A stretch of 64,000 nt of DNA from the NCBI GenBank assembly GCA_963846315.1, contig CAWJVM010000002.1, positions 62,001 to 126,000 on the forward strand. Reading direction: 5' to 3'. Below are positions 9,397 through 18,028 of the stretch, in pieces. Positions within the stretch are counted from its first letter, which is position 1. Each line of letters begins with the position of its first letter. The notes under the pieces were generated by a model that saw only the letters and a list, made by a program, of their open reading frames with translations, did no database searches and was not told where the DNA came from. Origin of the DNA: RPQJ01 sp963846315. GTDB lineage: Bacteria; Pseudomonadota; Gammaproteobacteria; Steroidobacterales; Steroidobacteraceae. A program made the translations under genes and the position numbers.

Positions 9397-11775
9397 TCAG
9401 AGGTAACGTTCGAGCGCGGAGCGCAGCTCGTCCATGGTCTGGAAGCGGCGCGCCTTGTCCACGGCCATCGACTTCATGACGATCTCCGACAGTCCCGGCG
9501 GAATCGAAGCGTTCACCTCGATCGGCGGCTTCGCCTTGCCCTGGACGTGCTGGTACATGACCGCCATGTGGTCGCCGCGGCGGTAGGGCGGCTCCCCGGT
9601 GAGCATCTCATACAGCAACACGCCAAGCGAGTAGACGTCGGCACGCTCGTCGACCTTCTTGCCCAGGATCTGTTCGGGCGCCATGTATTTCGGCGACCCG
9701 ATCACATAACCGGTCTTGGTGAGCTGGGTGTCGCCCTGCTGCTGCGCGGCGGCGACGCCGAAGTCGACGATCTTGACCAGGCCCGTATCGTCGATCAGGA
9801 CGTTGGCGGGCTTCAGGTCGCGGTGGATGATGCCGGACTGGTGCGCCACCGCCATGCCGGTGGCGATGTCCATCGCGAAGCGGACGGCCTTGTCCAGCGG
9901 CAACGGCTTGTCGTTGATCTCGTGACCGAGCGTGTGCGACGGGAAATACTCCATCGAGATCGCGTAGTTGCCACGGATGAACAGGAAGTCGTAGATGCGG
10001 ATGACGTTGCGGTGCGTGATCTTGCGCGAGTAGCGCAGTTCGTGCACGAACCGCTTCATCATCTCCTCGTCCTGCGAGACGTTCGGGTTCAGGAACTTGA
10101 GTACCAGCCGCTCGTCGACGACCGTGTCCTCCATCAGCAGCACGGTGCCGAAGGCGCCCTTGCCGATCTTCTGCAGGTACTTGTAGCGGCCTTCGAGGAC
10201 GTCGCCTGGGTTGAGGGCGGAGATGTCGAGCCGCTGCGACGGCGCAGCCTGGCGCGCGAGGCCGTCGAAGTCCGGCTTCTCGGCGAGCAGGGTGCGCGAC
10301 GGCTCGGCCAGGCGCCCCGCGCCTTGCTGCGCGTCACGCACACCGGTCGAGAAGCGTGCATCCATGTCCTCGACCGCGCGCATCGCGGCATGGCTGATCG
10401 TCGGGTCCGCCGATTCGCTGCCGAACGATTCCAGGCGGGCGCGCACGACGTCGGCCGAATTGTCGTCCACCAGGCGCGTGAGTGCGGTGATGATCTCGAG
10501 CCGCGCTTCCTTCGACGGGCTTTCGAGCAGCGGTATCAGGCGCGGGATCACAGACGGATCGCCGAGCTTGCCGACGGCGCGTACCACGGTGGGCAGCGAG
10601 CGATCGTCACCGGTGCGCAGCAGGTCGAGCAGCGTCGGCAGCGCGCGCGGGCTGCCGATCTCGGCGAGCGCGTCGACCGCACGTTCGCGCACCCACCAGT
10701 CGTTGTCGCGGATGGCTTCGATCAGGAAGCTGATCGCGCGCTCGTCCTTGGTCTGGTTCAGGATCTCGATCGCCGCACGGCGGACGTCCTCGTCCTGGTC
10801 GCGGATCAATTCGAGCGCCGCTTCGATCACGCGCGGACCGCCGATCTTGGCCAACGCGTCGGCCGCGCGGCTGCGCACCCACCAGTCGTCGTCCTTGATC
10901 GACTGCAGCAGGGCCTTCACGTGCGCCGGCGTGCCGATCTCGTTCAGCACTTCGACTGCGGCGCGCCGGGCATTCTCATCTTCATCGCGCAGCACGGCGA
11001 TCAGGTGCCGCATCGTGTCCGGGTGATTGGCGCGCACGACGGCCGCGATCGCCTTCTGCTGCGTCTCGACGTCGGGATCGCGCAGGACTTCGCACAGCAG
11101 GCCGACGTCGACGTTGCCCTCGAAGCCAGCGAGTGCGTTCAGCACCGCCTGCCGCACGAATTTGTTGGTGTCCTTGAGCTGCCGCTGCATGGCCACGGCC
11201 ACGTCGGGCCGGTTGAAGCGGGCCAGGATGTTGATGATGTGCGTGCGCGCGATCGGATCCTTGCCTTCGAGGCGGCTCAGCATCTCGGGGATGATGCTGT
11301 CATCGGCAATGTCGGCGACGATGCGGAACATCGCCGCTTTCTCGGCCGCGTCCTGGTTGTAGGCGCGCTGCAGTACGTCCCGTGCGTTGAGGCGGGTCTT
11401 GTGCGCGGTCATGATGCCGACGATCGTGCCTTTCGGCATCGTCGGCTGGTCGAGCAACCCGAAGAGCAGGTTAGCCGCGTAGTTGCGCGAACTGGATAGT
11501 GCCGTTGCGGCGCCCGCCACCGTGCGCTGGTTGCCCTCGGTCAGGCCGGCCGCGACGACGGGAAATGTCTTGTTGTCGAGCAGGGCGGTGAGCACGGCGA
11601 CGAAGTCGGTGGTTTCCTGCTTGTCCGCGCTGGCGAGCGCGTCGAGCACGCGGGGGATGGCTGACGGCCCGAGTTGCACGAGCTTTTCCAGCGTCGCGCG
11701 GTGGCTATCCTTGCTGTCGGCCGCCTTGATCTCGGCGATCAGACGGTCGGCCCGCATGTTGGTGAGGAAGCTCAT
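9397..11775 (-). CDS. HEAT-repeat protein with C-terminal Ser/Thr protein kinase domain
   Basis: 792 residues. Roughly residues 10-470 are HEAT-like helical repeats (phrases such as DDWWVRSRAADALAKIG and DNDWWVRERAVDALAEIG recur). Residues ~529-792 are a complete Hanks-type kinase: glycine loop GKGAFG, catalytic Lys in VLKFL (~560), HRDLKPAN with Asp ~653, DFG ~671, APE ~699. No transmembrane helix is evident, so it is probably cytoplasmic, with the HEAT array as a protein-binding scaffold. It heads the operon with two PilT-family ATPases (7 nt spacing), which suggests control of pilus retraction or its localisation; that role is inference. Confidence 0.9.
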   Translation of the reverse strand: MSFLTNMRADRLIAEIKAADSKDSHRATLEKLVQLGPSAIPRVLDALASADKQETTDFVAVLTALLDNKTFPVVAAGLTEGNQRTVAGAATALSSSRNYAANLLFGLLDQPTMPKGTIVGIMTAHKTRLNARDVLQRAYNQDAAEKAAMFRIVADIADDSIIPEMLSRLEGKDPIARTHIINILARFNRPDVAVAMQRQLKDTNKFVRQAVLNALAGFEGNVDVGLLCEVLRDPDVETQQKAIAAVVRANHPDTMRHLIAVLRDEDENARRAAVEVLNEIGTPAHVKALLQSIKDDDWWVRSRAADALAKIGGPRVIEAALELIRDQDEDVRRAAIEILNQTKDERAISFLIEAIRDNDWWVRERAVDALAEIGSPRALPTLLDLLRTGDDRSLPTVVRAVGKLGDPSVIPRLIPLLESPSKEARLEIITALTRLVDDNSADVVRARLESFGSESADPTISHAAMRAVEDMDARFSTGVRDAQQGAGRLAEPSRTLLAEKPDFDGLARQAAPSQRLDISALNPGDVLEGRYKYLQKIGKGAFGTVLLMEDTVVDERLVLKFLNPNVSQDEEMMKRFVHELRYSRKITHRNVIRIYDFLFIRGNYAISMEYFPSHTLGHEINDKPLPLDKAVRFAMDIATGMAVAHQSGIIHRDLKPANVLIDDTGLVKIVDFGVAAAQQQGDTQLTKTGYVIGSPKYMAPEQILGKKVDERADVYSLGVLLYEMLTGEPPYRRGDHMAVMYQHVQGKAKPPIEVNASIPPGLSEIVMKSMAVDKARRFQTMDELRSALERYL

Positions 11776-11923
11776 GGGCGACGTGGGTGGATCATCATCT
11801 GGTCACGGGCGGGGACGGGCCTCGTCCGGTGAATGGGTTCAACGTCGCGCTGGCGCCACCGGTGGGGCCAAAGCCGGCACATTATGCCATGCAGGCCCGA
11901 CGCCCCGCGGGGTGCCGACCCGG

Positions 11924-11952
11924 CGTCGAGTGCTGTCTGTTTCCGCTACAAT
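11924..11952 (+). promoter_or_regulatory. Possible sigma-70 promoter for apbC
   Basis: TACAAT at 11947-11952 is a five-of-six match to the -10 box, about 50 nt before the apbC ATG. The region 17 nt upstream (around 11924) is a poor -35. The spacer 11776-12000 separates the divergent kinase gene and apbC. Confidence 0.35.
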
Positions 11953-12000
11953 CCGCAATCTCCGGCGCATGCCGCCCCCACTGTTTCGACGGATCCCCGA

Positions 12001-13092
12001 ATGCAGGACGATCGACTCGCCCAGGCCCGCCTCTTGGTCGCGAATTATGTCGAACCCTATCTGGGGATGCCTCTCGGCGCAGCCAAAGCTGTGAAGTCCG
12101 TCAGGTTGCTGGCCGGCCGGCCCGTCGTGGAGGTTGAATTGGGGTTCCCGGCGGGGGGCTACGCTCCCACGCTGGCCGTCGCACTGGAAGCCCTGCTGCA
12201 CCAGACTCCGGGTCTGGCGGATGCCACCGTGACGGTCGGCTGGCAAGTGGCCACCCACGTCGCGCAGGGCCAGCTCCAGCCGCTGCCCGGCATCCGCAAC
12301 GTCATTGCGGTAGCGTCGGGCAAGGGTGGTGTCGGCAAGTCCACCACGGCGGTCAACCTGGCCCTGGCCCTGGCGCTCGACGGGGCCCGGGTTGGCTTGC
12401 TGGATGCCGACATCTACGGGCCGAGCCAGCCCCGCATGATGGGTCTGCAGGGCCAACGGCCGGTCAGTCACGACGGCAAGCGCATCCAGCCGCTCGAGGC
12501 GCACGGGATCAAGGTCATGTCGATCGGCTTCCTGATCGAGGAGGAGCAGCCGATGGTCTGGCGCGGCCCGATGGTCACGCAGGCCCTGCAGCAGCTGATC
12601 AGCGATACCGACTGGGGCGAACTCGATTACCTGGTCGTCGACATGCCGCCCGGTACGGGCGACATCCAGCTGACGCTGTCGCAGCGCGTGCCGGTGAGCG
12701 GAGCGGTGGTGGTGACCACCCCGCAGGACATCGCGTTGCTCGATGCCCGCAAGGGCTTGCGCATGTTCCAGAAGGTGAACGTGCGGGTGCTCGGCATCGT
12801 CGAGAACATGAGCACCCACGTGTGCTCGAACTGCGGCCACGAGGAACCGATTTTCGGCAGCGGCGGCGGTGCGCGCATGGCGGAGCAATACGGCGTGAGC
12901 CTGCTGGGCCAGTTGCCGCTCGACATCCGCATTCGCGAGGAAACGGACGGCGGCCGGCCGACGGTGATCGCCGAGCCGGGCAGTCGTATCGGCATCGCCT
13001 ACCTGGAGACGGCCCGCCGCACGGCGGCAAGGCTTTCCGTCGCCGCGCTTGGCGCGGCGGGTTTTCCCACGATCACCGTCGAGGACACCTGA
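12001..13092 (+). CDS. apbC: Iron-sulfur cluster carrier protein ApbC (Mrp/NBP35 family)
   Basis: 363-residue P-loop ATPase that binds and transfers Fe-S clusters. An N-terminal MIP18/DUF59-like domain (~1-90) precedes the Mrp domain with the deviant Walker A GKGGVGKST, DADIYGPSQPRM, MPPGTGD, and the cluster-binding pair in HVCSNCGHE. ATG 12001 gives the normal family N-terminus; the longer open frame upstream would translate the promoter. It is followed 17 nt later by dcd. Confidence 0.95.
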   Translation: MQDDRLAQARLLVANYVEPYLGMPLGAAKAVKSVRLLAGRPVVEVELGFPAGGYAPTLAVALEALLHQTPGLADATVTVGWQVATHVAQGQLQPLPGIRNVIAVASGKGGVGKSTTAVNLALALALDGARVGLLDADIYGPSQPRMMGLQGQRPVSHDGKRIQPLEAHGIKVMSIGFLIEEEQPMVWRGPMVTQALQQLISDTDWGELDYLVVDMPPGTGDIQLTLSQRVPVSGAVVVTTPQDIALLDARKGLRMFQKVNVRVLGIVENMSTHVCSNCGHEEPIFGSGGGARMAEQYGVSLLGQLPLDIRIREETDGGRPTVIAEPGSRIGIAYLETARRTAARLSVAALGAAGFPTITVEDT

Positions 13093-13108
13093 CCGTGAGC
13101 AGCAAGCC

Positions 13109-13675
13109 GTGAGTATCAAATCAGACCGCTGGATCCGGCGCATGGCCACGAGCCACGGCATGATCGAGCCTTTCGAGCCCGGCCAGGTGCGTGTCGTCGA
13201 CGGCCAGCGCATCGTTTCGTACGGCACGTCGAGCTACGGTTACGACGTGCGTTGCGCGGCCGAATTCAAGATCTTCACCAACATCAATTCGACCATCGTG
13301 GACCCGAAGGATTTTGACCACGGTTCGTTCGTCGATTTCGACGGGCCGGTCTGCATCATCCCGCCGAATTCGTTCGCGCTGGCGCGCACGGTCGAATACT
13401 TCCGCATCCCGCGCAGCGTGCTGACGGTGTGCCTCGGCAAGTCGACCTACGCGCGCTGCGGCATCATCGTCAACGTGACGCCGCTCGAACCCGAATGGGA
13501 GGGGCACGTGACGCTCGAGTTCTCGAACACGACGACGCTGCCCGCGAAGATCTACGCCAACGAAGGCGTGGCGCAGATGCTGTTCTTCGAGTCCGACGAA
13601 GTCTGCGAAACTTCGTACAAGGATCGCGGCGGGAAGTACCAGGGGCAGAAGGGCGTGACGTTGCCGAAGGCGTAG
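13109..13675 (+). CDS. dcd: dCTP deaminase
   Basis: 188 residues. Converts dCTP to dUTP for thymidylate synthesis; soluble trimer. The N-terminus SIKSDRWIRRMA matches the Pseudomonas/Xanthomonas-type Dcd, and SSYGYDVRC plus GKSTYARCG (active-site region) and EGHVTLEFSN are conserved. GTG at 13109 gives this exact family start. It lies 16 nt after apbC and is likely co-transcribed with it. The stop is followed directly by a heptamer-repeat element. Confidence 0.95.
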   Translation: MSIKSDRWIRRMATSHGMIEPFEPGQVRVVDGQRIVSYGTSSYGYDVRCAAEFKIFTNINSTIVDPKDFDHGSFVDFDGPVCIIPPNSFALARTVEYFRIPRSVLTVCLGKSTYARCGIIVNVTPLEPEWEGHVTLEFSNTTTLPAKIYANEGVAQMLFFESDEVCETSYKDRGGKYQGQKGVTLPKA

Positions 13676-13694
13676 CCTGCGGCCCGTGACGCCA

Positions 13695-13864
13695 GGGGAA
13701 AGGGGTTAGGAGTTAGGGGTTAGGGGTTAGGGGTTAGGGGTTAGTCGGAGGTGCAGCTGCGACATCGGGTGCAGCATCACTCCGAAAGCGCCCAGGCAAG
13801 AATCTGTATTTCAGAGGCGGAGCTGCGTATTCCGACTAACCCCTAACCCCTAACCCCTTTCCCC
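13695..13864. repeat. GGGGTTA heptamer arrays in inverted orientation
   Basis: Six tandem 7-mers GGGGTTA (one variant GGAGTTA) at 13702-13743 face three TAACCCC units at 13837-13857. The arms extend to GGGGAAA on the outside and TTAGTCGGA on the inside (13695-13749 versus 13831-13864). Between them lie about 80 nt with no coding sense. G-runs spaced by three bases could form a G-quadruplex on the + strand, or the arms a long hairpin. A shorter, degenerate, one-sided copy is at 18713. Confidence 0.8.
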
Positions 13865-13870
13865 CATACC

Positions 13871-14629
13871 CTAGTTCGCCTGCCGCTGCAGGCGAACGAG
13901 CTTCATCTGCACTTCCGGATTGCCCTTGCGGTACTGGATCGCCTGCACCGGCACGTAGCCCAGCGACGCCGGGTGCCAGGTCTTGGTGACGCGGTTCGAT
14001 CCGGTCCGCTGGCTCGCCCAGACCTCGGCTTCGACCTGCCCGTAAGGTGTCATGACCTGCTGCGTGCCTTCAGGCCAGTAGCGGTATTCGCGCAGCTTGC
14101 CGCCCGTGATGATCTTGAAACTCTGCGGTTTCCGGCCGGCCAGCAGTTCCTGGATCATCGCCGCCTGCACTGACGACGTGTCGTGCGTGCCGGGCGTGAG
14201 TGGCAGCGACACGGGCTTGCCCTCGAAAATGCCGGTGACGGTGAGCGCCTTCCAGTCGAAGTCCAGCCGGACGTCTTTCTCCGAACTGGCCGAGCCGTCG
14301 TTGAAGTTGAATGACAACGGGCGGATTCCGGCGGCAGTTGCCTGGATCACACTCAGTTCGTGGGCCTGCGAACTGATGGCAACGCGGGCAAGCAAGGTGG
14401 GAAAAATATGAGTTTCGTACTGCCACTGGCCGGCCGTGGCGCCACGTTTGAAGTTCGATTCGATCTCGCCGCCATTCAGCCCGCGATAGCTGACCTGGTA
14501 GCGGGCGGTGTACGGCTGCAGCCCCGCGGCAGGGGTCGTCGAGTCGGCCACAGCGACCCCTGACGCAGCCAGCAGCCAAGCTGCGCCGATCATGGCAATT
14601 CGTGCACGCCCATTCGTCACCTGCCGCAT
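13871..14629 (-). CDS. DUF3108 domain-containing periplasmic protein
   Basis: 252 residues with an N-terminal signal peptide (hydrophobic IAMIGAAWLLAASGVAVADS) and a DUF3108 beta-rich domain (YTARYQVSYRGLNGGEIES near the start; a terminal VPVQAIQYRKGNPEVQMKL). Function of the family is unknown; it is envelope-associated. ATG 14629 overlaps the purN stop (TGATG), the usual purM-purN-DUF3108 linkage in gammaproteobacteria; the longer open frame upstream overlaps purN and is not used. Confidence 0.85.
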   Translation of the reverse strand: MRQVTNGRARIAMIGAAWLLAASGVAVADSTTPAAGLQPYTARYQVSYRGLNGGEIESNFKRGATAGQWQYETHIFPTLLARVAISSQAHELSVIQATAAGIRPLSFNFNDGSASSEKDVRLDFDWKALTVTGIFEGKPVSLPLTPGTHDTSSVQAAMIQELLAGRKPQSFKIITGGKLREYRYWPEGTQQVMTPYGQVEAEVWASQRTGSNRVTKTWHPASLGYVPVQAIQYRKGNPEVQMKLVRLQRQAN

Positions 14630-15303
14630 CACGTACCTTCCTTTCCTTCGTTGCCGAGCATGACAGGCGAGTCCAGCGGCTTGCCGTCCAGCCACACCAC
14701 GCCGTCGCGGAGGGCGAGTCGCCCGGCCGCGAACCAGCCGACAGACCGTGGATAAATGACGTGTTCCTCGCACAAGACGCGCGCGGCGAGGGTGTCCTCG
14801 TCGTCGCCGGGCAATACTGGAACCTGCGCCTGTATGACCACGGGACCGCCGTCGAGTTCGGGCGTCACGAAATGGACGCTGGCACCGTGCTGCCGGTCGC
14901 CTGCCTCGAGCGCCCGGCGGTGGGTGTGCAGGCCGGGGTAGCGGGGCAGCAGGGAGGGGTGGATGTTGAGCATCCGGCCCGCAAAACGGAGCACGAATTC
15001 GTCGCTCAGGATGCGCATGAATCCGGCCAGCACCACCAGTTGCGGTGCGTAACCCTCGACGAGATCACCGAGCGCGCAGCCGTAAGCCTCGCGGCTGGCG
15101 AAGTCGCGCGGCGACAGCACCGCGGCCGGTATGCCGCGGTTGCGGGCCCAGTCCAGCGCACCGGCGTCCGCACGGTCGCTGACCACGGCTTCGATGCGGA
15201 TCGGCAACGCGCCGGCATCGGAGGCGGCGGCAAGGGCCTTGAGGTTGCTGCCGCGCCCGGACACCAGCACGACGACACGCAGCAGCGGGATTGGAGCCGT
15301 CAT
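14629..15303 (-). CDS. purN: Phosphoribosylglycinamide formyltransferase
   Basis: 224-residue GART using 10-formyl-THF to formylate GAR in purine synthesis. N-terminal VVLVSGRGSNLKAL binds the phosphoribosyl group; AGFMRILSDEFV, NIHPSLLPRYPGLHTH (catalytic Asn-His) and HFVTPELDGGPVV (catalytic Asp) are all present. Its start overlaps the purM stop by 4 nt. Confidence 0.95.
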   Translation of the reverse strand: MTAPIPLLRVVVLVSGRGSNLKALAAASDAGALPIRIEAVVSDRADAGALDWARNRGIPAAVLSPRDFASREAYGCALGDLVEGYAPQLVVLAGFMRILSDEFVLRFAGRMLNIHPSLLPRYPGLHTHRRALEAGDRQHGASVHFVTPELDGGPVVIQAQVPVLPGDDEDTLAARVLCEEHVIYPRSVGWFAAGRLALRDGVVWLDGKPLDSPVMLGNEGKEGT

Positions 15304-16343
15304 TCGACGATGACGACCTCGCGACTGCCAGAACGGACTTCGCCGATCACGGACGCCGTCTCGCCGCAGGCGCGCAGGATGCCGAGTGCGCGATCCGCCT
15401 CACCGGCAGGTAAGCAGAGGGTCATACCCAGCCCGCAATTGAAGGTGCGATACATCTCGTCGCGCGTGACGTTGCCCACGCGCTGCAGCCAGTCGAACAC
15501 GACTGGTCGCGGCCACAGCCTCGCGTCGATGACGGCCTCGAGCCCTGCGGGCATGACGCGCGGAATGTTGCCGGTCGGACCGCCGCCCGTGATGTGTGCG
15601 ATGTTGTGCACCGGCACGGACTGCTGCAGCAACTGCAGCACCGACTTGACGTAGATGCGCGTGGGTTCCAGCAGCAGGTCGTACAACAGCTTGCCGTCGA
15701 GTTGTGTCGTGGGGCCGGCACCGCCCAGCGCCAGCAGCCGCCGGATCAACGAATAGCCATTGGAGTGCGCGCCCGAGGAGGCGAGGCCGATGATCGCATC
15801 GCCCGCGCGAGTGCGCGTGCCGTCGATGATCTGGTCCTTTTCGACGAGGCCGACACAGAACCCTGCGAGGTCGTAGTCCTCGCCTTCGTACATACCTGGC
15901 ATTTCCGCGGTTTCACCGCCGACCAGCGCGCATCCCGCCTGCAGGCAGCCCTCGACGATGCCCTTGATCACGCGCTCCGCCGTGTCCACGTCCAGCTTGC
16001 CGGTCGCGTAGTAGTCGAGGAAGAAGAGGGGCTCAGCACCCTGCACGACGACGTCGTTGACGCACATCGCGACGAGGTCGATGCCGATCGTGTCGTGACG
16101 GCCGGTCTCGATCGCCAGGCGCAGCTTGGTCCCCACGCCGTCCGTGCCCGAGACCATGACCGGTCGCTTGAAACGGTCCATTGGCACTTCGACCAGCGCG
16201 CCGAAGCCGCCGATGCCCCCGAGCACCTCGCGGCGCATCGAGCGCTTCACGGCGGGCTTGATCCGGTCGACGAGCGCGTCGCCTGCTTCGATGTCGACGC
16301 CGGCGTCGCGATAGGTGGTGCTGCTGGTCGGGCTCTCGGCCAT
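15300..16343 (-). CDS. purM: Phosphoribosylformylglycinamidine cyclo-ligase (AIR synthetase)
   Basis: 347 residues (E. coli 345). Closes the imidazole ring in step five of purine synthesis. Conserved TYRDAGVDIEAGD at the start, SGTDGVGTKLRLA, the GGETAEMPGMY motif and HITGGGPTGNIPRV. ATG 16343 is preferred over upstream in-frame codons because it gives the standard N-terminus. Divergent from the DUF2066 gene; a shared ~95 nt promoter region lies between. Confidence 0.96.
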   Translation of the reverse strand: MAESPTSSTTYRDAGVDIEAGDALVDRIKPAVKRSMRREVLGGIGGFGALVEVPMDRFKRPVMVSGTDGVGTKLRLAIETGRHDTIGIDLVAMCVNDVVVQGAEPLFFLDYYATGKLDVDTAERVIKGIVEGCLQAGCALVGGETAEMPGMYEGEDYDLAGFCVGLVEKDQIIDGTRTRAGDAIIGLASSGAHSNGYSLIRRLLALGGAGPTTQLDGKLLYDLLLEPTRIYVKSVLQLLQQSVPVHNIAHITGGGPTGNIPRVMPAGLEAVIDARLWPRPVVFDWLQRVGNVTRDEMYRTFNCGLGMTLCLPAGEADRALGILRACGETASVIGEVRSGSREVVIVE

Positions 16344-16438
16344 TTTTCGGATGCTCCCGGGGGGGTTGGCGCCCCGGGGTCTGGCTCGAGGCTGTGGTAT
16401 TTTACACACCGGCCGCCGACGCCGACTTCCTCCATCAC

Positions 16439-17446
16439 ATGATTGCCCACTGCACCAACGTTGTCATCGAGGGAACGGCGCGCAAGTTCGCGCGGGGGCT
16501 GCAGTTCCTGCTGTTGCTGGTTGCGCCCCTGGTCACGCCCGCGGTCTGGGGCGACGTCGCGCTGTACCAGGCGACGGTGCCGCTCAAGAGCACGGCCGAG
16601 GCCGACCGGACCGTTGCCTTCGGCGAGGCCCTGAAGGTCGCCGCGGTGCGTGCTTCAGGCAGGCGGGATGCCGGTGTCGCGCCTGTCATCGCCGCAGCGG
16701 CGGCGGACCCCACGCGCTTTGTCCAGCAATACGCGACGTCCACGGACCGGATGCTCAAGGTCGGTTTCGACGGTCGTGCCATGGAGCAGTTGCTGCAACA
16801 GGCCGGCTTGCCGCTGTGGCCGTCCGAGCGCCCCACAGTCACCGTGCTGCTGTTCACGCCGTCCGTCGCCGGCGGGGCGCGGGCGGTCACGGCAGCGGAA
16901 AGACCAGCGGAGCGCATCGAAATCGAACGGGCCGCCCAGGGTCGGGGGGTGCCGTTGACCTGGCCCGCCGAGACCGTCGATGCGGCCACGGCGCGAACCC
17001 GGGCGACCAGCTCGGGTGGAACCGCGGCCGTGCTGCTCGGTAGCGCAGGAGCGGGGGGCTACAGCTGGACTTTCGGGCATGCGGGCCAGACCGCACGTGG
17101 CCAGGGCGGGCCGGCGGCAGGTCTAGGACTCGCGGCCGACACCCTGGCGGCACGTTACGCGCCCGCGTCCACGCGCGGTGTCAGCACGGTACCCGTGCGC
17201 ATTGGTGGTCTCACGGGCGTGCGCGCGTATGCCAGCCTGACCACCTACCTGGACGGTTTGAGCCTGGTGCGGAGCGTGTCGTTGCGCGAGCTGTCCGGCA
17301 GCACGGCGCTGCTCGACCTGGGCGTCCGCGGCGACCTCGAACTGCTGCGGCGGATCGTTGCGCTGGATGGGCGGCTGGTGCCGGCCCCGCGCGCGGAGGC
17401 GACGACGGCGACACAGGAGTCACCGGACTTCGTCTGGCAGCCATGA
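16439..17446 (+). CDS. DUF2066 domain-containing protein
   Basis: 335 residues with an N-terminal signal or anchor segment (FLLLLVAPLVTPAVW) followed by a DUF2066 region (DVALYQATVPLKSTAEADR; FVQQYATSTD) and a C-terminal domain near YLDGLSLVRSVSLREL. Function unknown; probably exported. It overlaps the next gene by 4 nt (ATGA). The DUF2066-phosphatidyltransferase-hda order is typical of this part of gammaproteobacterial chromosomes. The start is tentative between ATG 16439 and upstream in-frame codons. Confidence 0.8.
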   Translation: MIAHCTNVVIEGTARKFARGLQFLLLLVAPLVTPAVWGDVALYQATVPLKSTAEADRTVAFGEALKVAAVRASGRRDAGVAPVIAAAAADPTRFVQQYATSTDRMLKVGFDGRAMEQLLQQAGLPLWPSERPTVTVLLFTPSVAGGARAVTAAERPAERIEIERAAQGRGVPLTWPAETVDAATARTRATSSGGTAAVLLGSAGAGGYSWTFGHAGQTARGQGGPAAGLGLAADTLAARYAPASTRGVSTVPVRIGGLTGVRAYASLTTYLDGLSLVRSVSLRELSGSTALLDLGVRGDLELLRRIVALDGRLVPAPRAEATTATQESPDFVWQP

Positions 17447-18012
17447 GCCTGCGACACCTGCCGAACCTGCTGTGCGTATTGCGCATCCTGATGGTGTTTC
17501 CCGTTGCGCACTGGATCCTGCAGGAACGGTACGCCGACGTGATGCTGCTGTTTGCAGTGGCCGCATCCACGGACGCACTCGATGGCTTCCTCGCCAAGCG
17601 TTTCGGCTGGACCAGCCAACTCGGCAAGTTCCTCGACCCGCTCGCCGACAAGCTGCTGTTGCTGACGGTGTTCATCTGCCTGAGCGTAAACGGCGACGTA
17701 CCCTGGCTGCTGACGGGGCTCGTCCTGTTGCGCGACCTCGTGATCGCCTTCGGCGCGCTCACGTACAAGCTGTTGTTCGGACCGGTCAATGGCAATCCGA
17801 CCTTTGCCAGCAAGCTGAACACGGTCGCGCAGATCGTCTTCTGCCTGGCTGTCGTTGCCGCCGCTGCGTACCGGTGGCCGGCGGAATGGGCGGTCATCCT
17901 GCTCGGTGCAACGGTGCTGCTCTCGACCTGCGTCAGCGGTATCGATTACACGCTGATCTATGTGCGACGTGCGCAAGCCGTCGTGCGCGAGCGCGCGCCG
18001 CGACGGCACTGA
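17443..18012 (+). CDS. CDP-alcohol phosphatidyltransferase family protein (PgsA-like)
   Basis: 189-residue integral membrane enzyme with about five helices, family CDP-OH-P transferase (PgsA type, making phosphatidylglycerophosphate from CDP-diacylglycerol). The signature DGxxAR(8)GxxxDxxxD is present as DALDGFLAK...LGKFLDPLADK. The Arg is replaced by Lys (AK); all four aspartates are kept, so activity is likely. It overlaps DUF2066 upstream and precedes hda. Whether it is the cell's main PgsA cannot be told here. Confidence 0.82.
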   Translation: MSLRHLPNLLCVLRILMVFPVAHWILQERYADVMLLFAVAASTDALDGFLAKRFGWTSQLGKFLDPLADKLLLLTVFICLSVNGDVPWLLTGLVLLRDLVIAFGALTYKLLFGPVNGNPTFASKLNTVAQIVFCLAVVAAAAYRWPAEWAVILLGATVLLSTCVSGIDYTLIYVRRAQAVVRERAPRRH

Positions 18013-18028
18013 GCGGTTACCGCCCCGG

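Noticed and set aside
13695..13864. A real telomere or replicon end
   Set aside because: It is internal, short, flanked by ordinary housekeeping genes, and has opposing arrays.
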